This document shows, one piece after another, positions 18,675 to 26,559 of a DNA stretch of 61,948 nucleotides (positions are counted from its first letter, which is position 1; each line of letters starts with the position of its first letter). Where the stretch lies: assembly GCA_947168045.1 (NCBI GenBank), contig CAMVKN010000015.1, positions 1 to 61,948 on the forward strand, in the 5' to 3' direction. Below the pieces are notes generated by a model, which was not told the origin of the DNA, searched no databases, and saw only the letters and a program-made list of their open reading frames with translations. Made by a program: the position numbers and the translations under genes. This DNA is from an uncultured Prevotellaceae bacterium (GTDB taxonomy: Bacteria; Bacteroidota; Bacteroidia; Bacteroidales; Bacteroidaceae).

Positions 18675-19235
18675 ATGAACAGATTCATGCAAGCGCTGGT
18701 GTGGTTGCGACGCATACACCGCTGCCGAGGCTTCGGCATACAGTCGCCCACGGACTACCAATTCGTCAGAGAGGTGGTCAACGAGCACTCGCCCTACTAC
18801 GCATACAGCGTAGTAGGGCTGCATGACTCTTGGTCAAGGAAGAAGATAGGACGGCTATGCCTGAGAGTGGCCAACCACCTACAGCCTAAGGCCATCATCG
18901 ACATGGCCGGATATGGCGAATACCTCGCAGCAGGATGCCGCACAGCAACACTATGCAACGCCCAGGAAGACACGGAGATGGCTGCCAGGACACTGGAAAG
19001 GAACGCCACGGCTGTGACGCTCGTCGTAGCTGACGTGCGCCATGCAACGCCTGAGTTGCTGAACCTATGCGGCAAAGACACGACACTCATCTTAGAGGGC
19101 ATCGGCAAGCATAAGAGTCAATGGGAGACAGTGAGGGCGCACAACGGCGTCACAGTGTCATTCAACCTCTACTACTGCGGAATAGCAACCTTCAACGACA
19201 AACGGGCAAAACAGAACTACATTGTCAACTTCTAA
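18675..19235 (+). CDS. Hypothetical protein, degenerate methyltransferase-like
   Basis: A 186-residue protein without a signal peptide. The opening RIHRCRGFGIQSPTDYQFV and the Rossmann-like stretch around IIDMAGYGEYLAAGC resemble a class of Bacteroidales proteins related to SAM-dependent methyltransferases. The glycine-rich SAM motif is weak. It ends 12 bases before the cobalamin adenosyltransferase, so the two are probably co-transcribed. I do not assign a reaction. Confidence 0.7.
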   Translation: MNRFMQALVWLRRIHRCRGFGIQSPTDYQFVREVVNEHSPYYAYSVVGLHDSWSRKKIGRLCLRVANHLQPKAIIDMAGYGEYLAAGCRTATLCNAQEDTEMAARTLERNATAVTLVVADVRHATPELLNLCGKDTTLILEGIGKHKSQWETVRAHNGVTVSFNLYYCGIATFNDKRAKQNYIVNF

Positions 19236-19247
19236 CATATAAAAGAC

Positions 19248-19844
19248 ATGAAAATAACAAAAGTCTACACACGCACCGGCGACAAAGGCATGACCGACCT
19301 CATAGGAGGGGAGCGCATCAGCAAGGCTGACCCCAGGCTTGAGGCATACGGCACCACCGACGAGCTGTCGGCCCACATCGGACTGCTCGTGGCCATGATG
19401 GAACGCGACAGCCAGGAAGGGGCAGACCGCCAGCCACTGGACCAGGAACGCCAGCTGCTGCTGCGCGCACAGGACAATCTGTTTGTCATCGGCTCTAACC
19501 TGGCCACCAACCAGGCAACGACGCCACTCTACGACTTCGCCAAGCTGCCCGACACTGAGACAGCCCAACTGGAAGAGCGCATCGACCACCTCATGGCGAT
19601 ACTGCCCCAGAAGCAAGGCTTCATACTGCCCGGCGGCACCGTCACCGCTGCCCAGTGCCACGTCTGCCGCACCGTCTGCCGCAGGGCAGAGCGCAACATC
19701 ATCGCACTGTCACAGCAAGCTACGGTTGACGAACAGGTGGTAAGATACATCAATCGGCTCAGCGATTATCTCTTCGTTCTGGCTAAAATAATAAATTTTA
19801 ACACAGGGAAGAGTGAAATTATATGGCAAAACCCTTGCAGATAA
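19248..19844 (+). CDS. PduO-type cob(I)alamin adenosyltransferase
   Basis: A 198-residue enzyme that transfers adenosyl from ATP to reduced cobalamin to make coenzyme B12. The ATP-binding N-terminus TRTGDKGMTDLIGGERISK (8-26) and the trimer/active-site helices (VCRTVCRRAERN and YINRLSDYLFVLAK) fit the PduO/MMAB type. In this lineage the cofactor commonly serves methylmalonyl-CoA mutase in propionate formation. It follows the hypothetical gene by 12 bases. Confidence 0.92.
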   Translation: MKITKVYTRTGDKGMTDLIGGERISKADPRLEAYGTTDELSAHIGLLVAMMERDSQEGADRQPLDQERQLLLRAQDNLFVIGSNLATNQATTPLYDFAKLPDTETAQLEERIDHLMAILPQKQGFILPGGTVTAAQCHVCRTVCRRAERNIIALSQQATVDEQVVRYINRLSDYLFVLAKIINFNTGKSEIIWQNPCR

Positions 19845-19857
19845 AAAAAGTAATTAG

Positions 19858-19865
19858 TACTTTTG
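19858..19865 (+). promoter_or_regulatory. Minus-7 box for the DUF2795 gene
   Basis: TACTTTTG, with CTTG about 20 bases upstream. The start codon at 19912 leaves a leader of about 40 bases. Confidence 0.5.
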
Positions 19866-19911
19866 CGCCCTAATAAAAAACAGGAAATAACTTTAATAAA
19901 ACTAACGGACT

Positions 19912-20133
19912 ATGTATTGGACACTTGAATTAGCATCAAAGTTGGAAGACGCGCCATGGCCCGCCACCAAGGAAGAACTCATTGACTATGCCATCCGTTC
20001 AGGGGCACCTCTTGAAGTGCTGGAAAATCTGCAGGAGATAGAGGACGAGGGCGATGTCTACGAAAGTATCGAGGACATTTGGCCCGACTACCCCACCAAA
20101 GAAGACTTCCTCTTCAACGAGGATGAGTATTAG
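19912..20133 (+). CDS. DUF2795 small acidic protein
   Basis: A 73-residue acidic cytoplasmic protein of the DUF2795 family. It has two helical halves (WTLELASKLEDAPWPATKEE; EVLENLQEIEDEGDVYES) and the end IWPDYPTKEDFLFNEDEY. Function is unknown. Its last seven codons (FNEDEY and stop) are part of the 19-base box that recurs behind other genes in the window, where it is mostly not part of the coding frame. It has its own promoter and terminator. Confidence 0.88.
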   Translation: MYWTLELASKLEDAPWPATKEELIDYAIRSGAPLEVLENLQEIEDEGDVYESIEDIWPDYPTKEDFLFNEDEY

Positions 20134-20209
20134 ACGCTTGCTTTAAGCGTAACTGATTGGAAATAAGCAATGTGGTGATTCTTACGACGAGTCACCACAT
20201 TGCTTTTTG
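20113..20209 (+). terminator. Box-hairpin-terminator element, copy E1
   Basis: The box TTCAACGAGGATGAGTATT (20113-20131) overlaps the end of DUF2795. It is followed by hairpin 1 (ACGCTT/AAGCGT), a linker (AACTGATTGGAAATA) and a 13-bp terminator stem (20166-20178 with 20192-20204) with a short T-run. Copies E2-E5 have the same layout with other stem sequences. Confidence 0.8.
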
Positions 20210-20245
20210 CGTACTTTTACCGGGTCACCTGCATAAACGCGTGGA

Positions 20246-20560
20246 TTAACCGAAAATCTTGACCAATCTGAGGATGAAGAAAATCTTGTCAATAACACCT
20301 CTTAACTGAGCCCTGAAGTCCTTAATCTTAGCATTCAGCGATTCTGCAGAAGCATTGGTTGACCTGTTCAAAAATAGTTGAGGATTTCATCCTCTCTGTC
20401 GTACATGGCTGCGGCTATGTCGTTGAAGGCTTTGTTATCAAACTCGCCTACTTTGGCATACCACTTCTTGATGCTCTTACGTCCGGCTTCCTTGTCGCAC
20501 TTCTGGGCAAAGATCATCCTCAGAGAGTGTGTCAGGCTGTACGCCGTCTCTATGTCAGGG
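20246..20560 (-). pseudogene. C-terminal fragment of an ISAon1-type transposase, frameshifted
   Basis: One frame reads ERAEILFELYPDIETAYSLT and onward to EILNYF. After a shift it continues as NRSTNASAESLNAKIKDFRA and ends LRLVKIFG and stop at 20246. These match the end of DDE transposases of this type. The catalytic centre is missing because the middle of the gene is deleted. Confidence 0.7.
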
Positions 20561-20912
20561 TACAGTTCAAAGAGTATCTCCGCACGCTCCCTTTGGCTTG
20601 GAGTCCACTTCTCTCTGTGTCAAGCCAGCGACGGCGGCGCACATGCAGCAGAACCTCCTGACCGCGTATAGGAAAGTCATGGAAGGTCTTGGCTGGAGTA
20701 AACCCGTTTGGACGCAAATCTTCACGATTGCCAGGTGTTAACTCATTCTCGTCAAGATACAGATGGATAACGTTCACAGGACTCTCATCTGACTCCGTAT
20801 CTTGTGTGGCTGTCTTTTCCTTGGGCTTCACCTCAACATTGGTCAGTTCAAACCATTCCAACATATGTGTTGGCAACAAACATTTGGCAAGTATTTCGTA
20901 TTGTGGATTCAT
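20550..20912 (-). pseudogene. ISAon1-type transposase N-terminal region protein, fused at its end
   Basis: A 120-codon frame of the accessory N-terminal protein found in this IS type, with the typical FHDFPIRGQEVLLHVRRRRW segment. The last 15-20 codons run out of frame into the remaining transposase part at the deletion junction, so the C-terminus is not native. Confidence 0.65.
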
Positions 20913-21009
20913 TGTGATATCTCGTTTCTTATAAGAACTAAGAACATCACGCTTTTAGTGTACGCTCACACATGGTTATACAGGTGACCCACTCTTCCTC
21001 TATAGAAAA

Positions 21010-21029
21010 AGACGATACTCATCTTCCTT
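21010..21029 (-). repeat. KEDEY box L1
   Basis: AGACGATACTCATCTTCCTT. On the minus strand it is the end of a frame reading DFFGKEDEYRLFL and stop. Related boxes are at 25933-25952 and 47561-47580, each upstream of an accessory gene. It shares the core GATGAGTAT with the box of elements E1-E5 but points the other way. Confidence 0.6.
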
Positions 21030-21124
21030 ACCGAAGAAATCTTTTTGGATTCAAGATTTGTCACGCGCGATGTCTTCATCTGGAGCATAACGATAGTGAT
21101 TTTAGAGCGCAGAATGTTAAAAAG

Positions 21125-21182
21125 TGGCGATAACACTTCCGATTAAAGAAAAAAAACAATGTTTCGGAAGCGGTATCACTTC
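21125..21182. repeat. Imperfect inverted repeat upstream of ATPase 1
   Basis: CTTCCGA (21136-21142) pairs with TCGGAAG (21164-21170), and the similarity extends outward to TATC on both sides. The right arm shares TTTCGGAAGCG and TATC with a palindrome at 50153-50172 in the ATPase-remnant region. Confidence 0.5.
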
Positions 21183-21189
21183 TTTTTTG

Positions 21190-21197
21190 TATTTTTG
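21190..21197 (+). promoter_or_regulatory. Minus-7 box for ATPase 1
   Basis: TATTTTTG, 18 bases before the chosen ATG at 21216. The upstream ATG at 21159 precedes this box and is therefore rejected as the start. Confidence 0.55.
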
Positions 21198-21215
21198 CAG
21201 AAAAATTCAAAGAAG

Positions 21216-22670
21216 ATGAACTATAAGACATCAATCCTTGGACGTAGGCATGAGCAGGACTTGATAAGGGAGTACTACGAATCTCCCAAAGCAGAACTTG
21301 TAGCTGTGTATGGACGCAGACGTGTTGGCAAGACTTATTTGGTCAAACAGTTTTTCAACAATGACTTCGATTTCTACTTTACAGGTTCTTTCGAGACACC
21401 TCGAAGCACACAGTTAACCCTATTCAAAAAGGAATTGGAAAGATATTCTGGCAGGAAACATCTAAAGCCCAAAGACTGGTATGAGGCATTTGAAGCTTTA
21501 CGAGAGCATCTTTCTTCCCTTCATAAAGAGCGAATAGTGATTTTTCTTGACGAACTCCCTTGGATGGACACGCCAAAGTCTGGTTTTCTCTCCGCTTTCA
21601 GCTATTTCTGGAACAGCTGGGCATCGTCTGTTTCTGGATTGAAACTATTTGTCTGTGGCTCTGCCACCACATGGATGCTTTCAAAACTCATCGGGGACAA
21701 GGGCGGGATGCATGGTCGTGTGAACCGTCAGATCTATCTTCGTCCGTTCACACTCTTCGAGACCGAGCAGTTTCTGAAGAGTAAAGGCATAGATTGGGTA
21801 CGTTACCAAGTAATGGAAGCGTTCATGGCAATGGGCGGCATTCCCTATTATTTGGACATGCTGGAAGGCAACCTGTCACTGAACGAGAACATCGACCACC
21901 TTTTCTTTGAGGAGGGAGCGGCATTGCGAACGGAGTATGACTTTATATTCCGGTCGTTGTTTCGAGACTCCAAGGTGTATCGCTCTGTTGTGGAGCTGCT
22001 AGCAACCCGCTCCTCGGGAATGAGTCGCAAGGATATTCAGGAGGCATTGAAAATGGATGATGGGGGACTGCTTACGGAAGTGCTGGACAATCTGTGCAAG
22101 TGTGACTTCCTACGGCAATATGCGGCATTTGGAAATAAAGGCCGTGGTCAGATGTACCAGTTGGCAGACCTTTTCTCTCTGTTCCATTTGCAGTTCGTAA
22201 GCAAGTATAGCGGGCAAGACAGCCATTTCTGGAGCAACATGCTGGATAATCCCCGCCGTACGACATGGCAAGGATACGCTTTCGAGCAGGTTTGCATGCA
22301 TCATATCCCACAAATCAAACTGAAGTTAGGAATCAGCGGTGTGTTGAGTGAAGTCTGTTCCTGGTCATGTAAGGCATTCACAGACAAGGATGGCACACAG
22401 CATAAAGGCACACAAATAGACTTAGTCATTGACCGCCGTGATGAGACCGTCAACCTCTGTGAGTGTAAGTTCTCCAACGACACCTATTCCATCAGTCAGG
22501 ACTATGCGGAGCGCCTGAACTCGCGCAAGGAAACCTTCCGCGCTGTAACTGGAACACGAAAGTCGCTCCACACCACGATGATTACTACCTACGGACTGAA
22601 ACGCAACAAGTATTCAGAAACAATACAAAGGGAAGTGACAATGGATGACTTGTATAGAGATGTCGAATAG
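21216..22670 (+). CDS. AAA-type ATPase with DUF234-like nuclease-fold C-terminus
   Basis: A 484-residue protein of the archaeal-type STAND/AAA ATPase group. Walker A is GRRRVGKT (33-40) and Walker B is IFLDELPW (109-116). A winged-helix-like middle (SRKDIQEALKMDDGGLLTEV) follows. The C-terminal DUF234-like region carries IDLVIDRRDETVNLCECKFS (about 401-420), the D...ExK spacing of PD-(D/E)XK nuclease folds. Such genes are common in Bacteroidales genomes and their role is unsettled; defence and mobile-element links have been proposed. It is AT-richer than neighbours and starts a module that ends at E2. It is not an orthologue of the ATPase at 27408. Confidence 0.82.
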   Translation: MNYKTSILGRRHEQDLIREYYESPKAELVAVYGRRRVGKTYLVKQFFNNDFDFYFTGSFETPRSTQLTLFKKELERYSGRKHLKPKDWYEAFEALREHLSSLHKERIVIFLDELPWMDTPKSGFLSAFSYFWNSWASSVSGLKLFVCGSATTWMLSKLIGDKGGMHGRVNRQIYLRPFTLFETEQFLKSKGIDWVRYQVMEAFMAMGGIPYYLDMLEGNLSLNENIDHLFFEEGAALRTEYDFIFRSLFRDSKVYRSVVELLATRSSGMSRKDIQEALKMDDGGLLTEVLDNLCKCDFLRQYAAFGNKGRGQMYQLADLFSLFHLQFVSKYSGQDSHFWSNMLDNPRRTTWQGYAFEQVCMHHIPQIKLKLGISGVLSEVCSWSCKAFTDKDGTQHKGTQIDLVIDRRDETVNLCECKFSNDTYSISQDYAERLNSRKETFRAVTGTRKSLHTTMITTYGLKRNKYSETIQREVTMDDLYRDVE

Positions 22671-22790
22671 AGTTTGTAGATGAGGGGTATAGGATAGACT
22701 TTTCGTATTTCACAGCAATATTTATATATAGAGAAAAAGAACACAACGAATTGTATAAAGCATTGTCAAAAAGTAAATAAGTATCAAAGC

Positions 22791-23645
22791 ATGATAGAGC
22801 AATTGGAACTTAACTGGAGTAGGTTTGGACATCCATCTTTTGACTGGGATTCTGAATGGAAATCTATTATACAGGATAAAAAATCCTCGTATGAATTGTG
22901 TCATAATCAATCAAAGGATACTTATTCCATCATTTGTCAAGACAAAGACTTGATATATTTCAATGCGTTTCGAAGGCGCGCGGTTTTTGACCGTAGGCAG
23001 GGTATTTATGGTAATATTACATTTCATAACGCTATACGATGGAGAAGAATTACTCGAAAGGTTAATAATACCACCGTCATATCTAACTTTTCAGTTGTTG
23101 AATGTTCAGATGGGATGTATCTTATCTCAATGAACTCCCTAAAATGCATAAAATTGGATAGCATTGAAACAAACATTATACCTGTCGGCTATTATATTAG
23201 GGACGATTGGGCATTACGCCTTGATGATAATTTTGATAATCTTCTTTGGGGAAGTGTATGTGTTGGCAGCTTGATTTTCGATGATAATCTTGAAATCGTT
23301 GAATTAGAGCGTGGAAAGCATAGCTGGTATAAACTAATTGATGCATTTGGTGAATTTATTATGTATCAATATGATGACACTGGCTCTTATATATTATACA
23401 GGTATGAGTCCCATAAGAAAAAATACGTAAAATGTAATTACTATTGCAAAAAGATTCCACAACCAGTTATAATTACACCTTATGAAGAAGGGGCACTTTA
23501 TTTTGACCTTACGACGGATAAGTTTGTGCTTTCAGAAGAAATAATAAGAAAACAAAGAAAGTCGTGGATAAGGGTTGATGATTCTTATTCACTCTATGAT
23601 GCCTATGAAAATGGTTCGGAGGTTCAGGATTACTTGAATAATTAA
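22791..23645 (+). CDS. Hypothetical protein, AT-rich
   Basis: A 284-residue protein rich in Asp, Tyr, Ile and Trp, without signal peptide or membrane segment. I recognise no domain. Repeated short beta-strand patterns (DKDLIYFNAF, GMYLISMNSL, GALYFDLTTD) suggest a WG- or propeller-like fold, which is only inference. Base composition is clearly lower in G+C than the metabolic genes, consistent with transfer. It follows ATPase 1 by 120 bases and may share its transcript. Confidence 0.6.
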   Translation: MIEQLELNWSRFGHPSFDWDSEWKSIIQDKKSSYELCHNQSKDTYSIICQDKDLIYFNAFRRRAVFDRRQGIYGNITFHNAIRWRRITRKVNNTTVISNFSVVECSDGMYLISMNSLKCIKLDSIETNIIPVGYYIRDDWALRLDDNFDNLLWGSVCVGSLIFDDNLEIVELERGKHSWYKLIDAFGEFIMYQYDDTGSYILYRYESHKKKYVKCNYYCKKIPQPVIITPYEEGALYFDLTTDKFVLSEEIIRKQRKSWIRVDDSYSLYDAYENGSEVQDYLNN

Positions 23646-24094
23646 TAACATGAGATGTCGCGTACCTAAAGGCACATTTTCTATTGCTGCAATCTGTCCA
23701 GCCACAGAAATGGCAGACTATCCTTATCAAGCCCCGTTTGGGCTTTGGAACACAGAGGATTAGCATACTTCTGAAAGTTGAGTAAACATCTTATCAAGAT
23801 TGATAAACAAAATAAGTAAGCCCTCTGATTTTCAGTAGTAATGCAAATAGTCAGTGCGTTTGTTGTTCCCCAAATGCCCCTATGTAGCCATATTGGGAAT
23901 ATGTATATATGGTATATGGCGCAGTATGTCATGAATGGATTTCGAGAACTCCCTTATAACAAGAATCATTTGTTTGTCCAAATTGCCTTGCAATCGTCCT
24001 ACATCGCCTCTGATAGTGCGGTTTGTTTGGATAAAAATAGTTAAATGTGACACAAGTGTCTGCTAATCAGCATAAAAGCGTCTAAAATTAAGTT
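23646..24094. other. Gene-free stretch
   Basis: No convincing gene. A small hairpin (AAGCCC/GGGCTT, 23729-23745) could end the preceding transcript. The rest is AT-rich with only short shadow frames, up to the box of E2. Confidence 0.5.
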
Positions 24095-24192
24095 TTCAAC
24101 GAGGATGAGTATTGATAGGTTTATTTAAGTCTAAATCATTTAACACCAGCGAGATAAACAGCGACGGTTTATTTGTCTCGCTGGTGTTTAAT
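24095..24192 (+). terminator. Box-hairpin-terminator element, copy E2
   Basis: The box is identical to E1. Hairpin 1 is TAGGTTT/AAGTCTA (with two wobble pairs), then the linker AAATCATTTA, then the terminator stem AACACCAGCGAGA (24142-24154) with TCTCGCTGGTGTT (24176-24188). No gene lies directly upstream; the nearest is 450 bases away. Confidence 0.75.
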
Positions 24193-24271
24193 ATATAAAT
24201 GTATTGGTGTCCGGGGAAAAGAGCATACAATCTCTACTTTGCCTGTCTATACAGGCAATCTTGAATCTTTT

Positions 24272-25105
24272 TCATTTTATCTCTAATCTTGGTTTAACAG
24301 GATCTGTCAGACGGTAAATATGGTCGAACTCTACAGTCAGCACGCCCTTTACCTTCTTGAAATACTGCATGGTCTCTTCAAGCGATTTGTCATCAGGCTT
24401 CTTCAAGGCCATGCCATTGATGATGCCGTAGTCATTTTTAATCTCACACTTGCAGGCCTCGATGGCTTTTAACAGAGGCTCTTTCCCGATCTCAGCATCG
24501 TACATTACCAAGAACACGTTAGGGGAATGTTCTTGCGTCCCGTTGGCAGCAAGCGATTTTTGGCCGGGCGCTTGCATAACGGGAATCTCTTTCGAGGAAG
24601 AAAGAACGAAAACAGACTGTTGCCCGTTCTCTTTTCCGAATTGGATGGCAGCTTGGAGAGAATCTTCTGGGAACAATCGGGTGCTGTCAAAATAGTAAAG
24701 GTGATTCTCCTTGTTCAACCAGCCGCCAACATATCCACTATTTTGGAAAGCATGGTTAACCACTTTCTCGAGCTGGTCACGAGAATGACTGCGCTGTGTT
24801 GCAGCATAACTCACAGCGATGCCCTCCGTTGGCTCTGTCATTGTCCGAACGTTGAGAGTGAATCCGTTTGGTCGGCTCTGACTGAAAGCCCAGACCTTGT
24901 CGGCAACTTGTGAGACGTTGCTTTGCTCTATCCGGCTCGAAGGACTTGTTGATAACGAAGCAGTCCCACATGCACAAAGGAGCAATAAGGTTGCCAATGC
25001 TGTCACGCTCATGCACCACTTGGACGCCTTTGCTTTCATGCGTCCCGTTGGCAGCAAGCGGCCTTTTTTGCCGGGCAGCTCTTGGAATTGCTTCATAAGA
25101 ATCAT
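24272..25105 (-). CDS. Uncharacterised lipoprotein with two in-frame repeat insertions
   Basis: Up to 277 residues. A lipoprotein signal (MSVTALATLLLLCAC) places it in the envelope. No known domain is recognised; the body is mixed alpha/beta (QLEKVVNHAFQNSGYVGGWL; VFLVMYDAEIGKEPLLKAIE). Two peptides, near residues 10-24 and 178-190, are encoded by the same DNA repeat containing CTTGCTGCCAACGGGACGCA. Possible starts are 25105, 25096 and 25039. The last omits the first insertion and gives a normal signal peptide. The minus-7 box TAACTTTG at 25125-25132 fits the two longer forms best. Confidence 0.65.
   Translation of the reverse strand: MILMKQFQELPGKKGRLLPTGRMKAKASKWCMSVTALATLLLLCACGTASLSTSPSSRIEQSNVSQVADKVWAFSQSRPNGFTLNVRTMTEPTEGIAVSYAATQRSHSRDQLEKVVNHAFQNSGYVGGWLNKENHLYYFDSTRLFPEDSLQAAIQFGKENGQQSVFVLSSSKEIPVMQAPGQKSLAANGTQEHSPNVFLVMYDAEIGKEPLLKAIEACKCEIKNDYGIINGMALKKPDDKSLEETMQYFKKVKGVLTVEFDHIYRLTDPVKPRLEIK
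24526..24566. repeat. Repeat element, second copy within the lipoprotein gene
   Basis: Shares the 20-base core TGCGTCCCGTTGGCAGCAAG with 25040-25059, followed in both by CGRYY..TTTGGCCGGGC-like sequence. It is read as a loop between two structured parts of the lipoprotein. Confidence 0.55.
25038..25083. repeat. Repeat element, first copy within the lipoprotein gene
   Basis: The same element as at 24526-24566, here placed just before the signal peptide, so it extends the N-terminus (GRLLPTGRMKAK). Confidence 0.55.
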
Positions 25106-25207
25106 TATTCTTTCAATCAGGGGACAAAGTTACTCAATTTTCATCAGAATAAAGCCAAAATAACACATCTTCACTCCAGAATTGAGTGTTTTTCCCTTAT
25201 TTTTGTG

Positions 25208-25215
25208 TAATTTTG
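25208..25215 (+). promoter_or_regulatory. Minus-7 box for YqeY copy 1
   Basis: TAATTTTG about 47 bases before the start codon at 25262. Confidence 0.45.
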
Positions 25216-25261
25216 CCGCCAGAATCTAGAATAAAGAACAAAATAAAAAAACAGCAATCTT

Positions 25262-25711
25262 ATGACACTGTTCGATCAAATTAGTGAAGACATCAAAGCC
25301 TCGATGAAGGCTCATGACAAGGTGCGTCTGGAGACGCTGCGCAACATCAAGAAGGTTTTCCTGGAAGCGAAGACGGCTCCGGGAGCAAACGACACATTGG
25401 CCGATGCCGATGCGCTGAAGATCATCTCCAAGCTGGCCAAGCAAGGTAAAGAAACGGCAGCGACCTACGTTCAGGCAGGTCGTCAGGAGTTGGCCGATGC
25501 AGAGTTGGCTCAGGTGGAAGTCCTGGAAAGCTATCTGCCAAAGCAACTCTCTCAGGAGGAGATAGCAGCAGAAATAAAGAAGATTATCGCTGAAGTGGGA
25601 GCCACCAGCATGAAGGAGATGGGCAAGGTGATGGGCACAGCCAGCAAGCAGTTGGCAGGAAAGGCTGATGGCCGAGTCATCTCTGAAATCGTGAAGAAGC
25701 TTTTGGAATAA
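25262..25711 (+). CDS. GatB/YqeY domain protein, copy 1
   Basis: A 149-residue helical protein of the YqeY family, which resembles the C-terminal tRNA-contacting domain of GatB. The family role is unclear; tRNA-linked amidation or tRNA binding is the usual suggestion. Family stretches are MTLFDQISEDIKASMKAHDK, RLETLRNIKKVF and the C-terminal KEMGKVMGTASKQLAGKADG. Two more copies lie at 26580 and 48040 and differ at only a handful of residues. It is the only one without an HTH gene in front and has its own promoter. Its 3' end carries element E3. Confidence 0.88.
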   Translation: MTLFDQISEDIKASMKAHDKVRLETLRNIKKVFLEAKTAPGANDTLADADALKIISKLAKQGKETAATYVQAGRQELADAELAQVEVLESYLPKQLSQEEIAAEIKKIIAEVGATSMKEMGKVMGTASKQLAGKADGRVISEIVKKLLE

Positions 25712-25805
25712 GCATCAGCCTTTTGGCGTATTTCAGCGCCAAATAACCTTCACAACAATCACACCGCAGAGCGTAAACTCTTGGTTCCCAATGCAGTATT
25801 TAAAC

Positions 25806-25901
25806 TTCAACGAGGATGAGTATTAAAGCCTATATCAAGGCTTAAATCATTGAAAGCCAACGGGGTAAGAAGAAATTATTTTCTTCCCCCGTTGTTTTTT
25901 T
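25806..25901 (+). terminator. Box-hairpin-terminator element, copy E3
   Basis: Box TTCAACGAGGATGAGTATT, hairpin 1 AAGCCT/AGGCTT, linker TAAATCATTGAA, then terminator arms CAACGGGG and CCCCGTTG with a run of seven T. The frame through the box is open for about 30 codons and would end MQYLNFNEDEY. Confidence 0.8.
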
Positions 25902-25932
25902 ATTGGAAAGATGTTGTACTTTCTCTTCGGTA

Positions 25933-25952
25933 AAGACGATACTCATCTTCCT
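25933..25952 (-). repeat. KEDEY box L2
   Basis: The 20 bases are identical to box L1 at 21010-21029. It lies 140 bases upstream of the pseudogene/HTH/YqeY-2 unit. Confidence 0.6.
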
Positions 25953-26024
25953 TGGGAGGATTTCCTCAAAACAGCTTATTGTTGTATCTGAACTGGTCGC
26001 ATAATTACTAAAAATGTCTAAAAC

Positions 26025-26067
26025 TTCACATAAAAGTGAAATTATCGGAATATAATGCTTATATTTG
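26025..26067 (+). promoter_or_regulatory. Promoter and probable operator of the HTH-YqeY unit, copy 1
   Basis: The inverted repeat TTCAC-ATAAAA-GTGAA (26025-26040) is followed by TATATTTG (26060-26067). The same pair (ACTTTACATAAAAGTGAA, then TATATTTG) precedes copy 2 at 47654-47699, so the palindrome is probably bound by the encoded XRE regulator. Confidence 0.55.
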
Positions 26068-26091
26068 CATCGTGAAAATAAATGGTAGATT

Positions 26092-26285
26092 ATGAAATCA
26101 GTAACGTTAAAGACAATAGAGCAGAACGATAACGTCAGCTTGTTCTCCAAGATACAGAACTGAGTGGGTACGTGATGGACCTGCAGAAGTTTGACAAGGT
26201 ATTGATAGAGGCTCAGAAGAATGGTACAGTCACGATAGAGAAGAATATCATTACAGACATACAAAGTGCAACGTTTAACATCTGA
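26092..26285 (+). pseudogene. Frameshifted small protein upstream of the XRE gene
   Basis: The frame starts MKSVTLKTIEQNDNVSLFS and meets a stop at 26161. One frame over it continues LSGYVMDLQKFDKVLIEAQK and on to SATFNI and stop at 26285, giving about 65 residues if a one-base shift is repaired. The family is not recognised. Its position before an XRE gene suggests the partner of a toxin-antitoxin-like pair, which is inference. In copy 2 only its first 19 residues remain, fused to the HTH. Confidence 0.5.
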
Positions 26286-26292
26286 CGAGCCT

Positions 26293-26559
26293 ATGATACA
26301 GAACAAGTTATTTAGAGATAGTCTGGCTGCTATACCTGACGAACAAAAGGCAGAATTTGAACTTTCCTTTGGGATAGCAGAGCGGATGGGCGCGATTCTC
26401 AAGGAGAAGAATATTTCCCAGCGTGAACTGGCTCATCGCTTAGGCAAGCGTGAGTCTGAAGTGTCACGCTGGTTGACAGGTCGGCATAATTTTACGACCA
26501 GTACTATTGCCAAGATAGAGACTGCACTTGGTTCTCCCTTGGTGCAGATAGCACGTTAA
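26293..26559 (+). CDS. XRE-family HTH regulator, copy 1
   Basis: An 88-residue regulator with a single helix-turn-helix (NISQRELAHRLGKRESEVSR, about 42-61), of the size and type of HigA-like antitoxins. I chose the ATG at 26293, seven bases after the stop of the preceding frame. It ends 20 bases before YqeY copy 2, so the genes form an operon. From codon 14 onward the DNA is the same as at 47792. It probably represses its own promoter through the palindrome at 26025. Confidence 0.78.
   Translation: MIQNKLFRDSLAAIPDEQKAEFELSFGIAERMGAILKEKNISQRELAHRLGKRESEVSRWLTGRHNFTTSTIAKIETALGSPLVQIAR

Larger units (their letters stand above)
20222..20990 (-). mobile_element. Internally deleted ISAon1-like insertion sequence
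   Basis: The element is bounded by inverted repeats matching at 18 of 22 positions, beginning GGGTCACCTG at 20222 and ending CAGGTGACCC at 20990. Inside are the N-terminal accessory reading frame and only the last third of a transposase, frameshifted. It cannot make its own transposase but has both ends. No target duplication is visible. It sits just behind the DUF2795 terminator. Confidence 0.75.
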
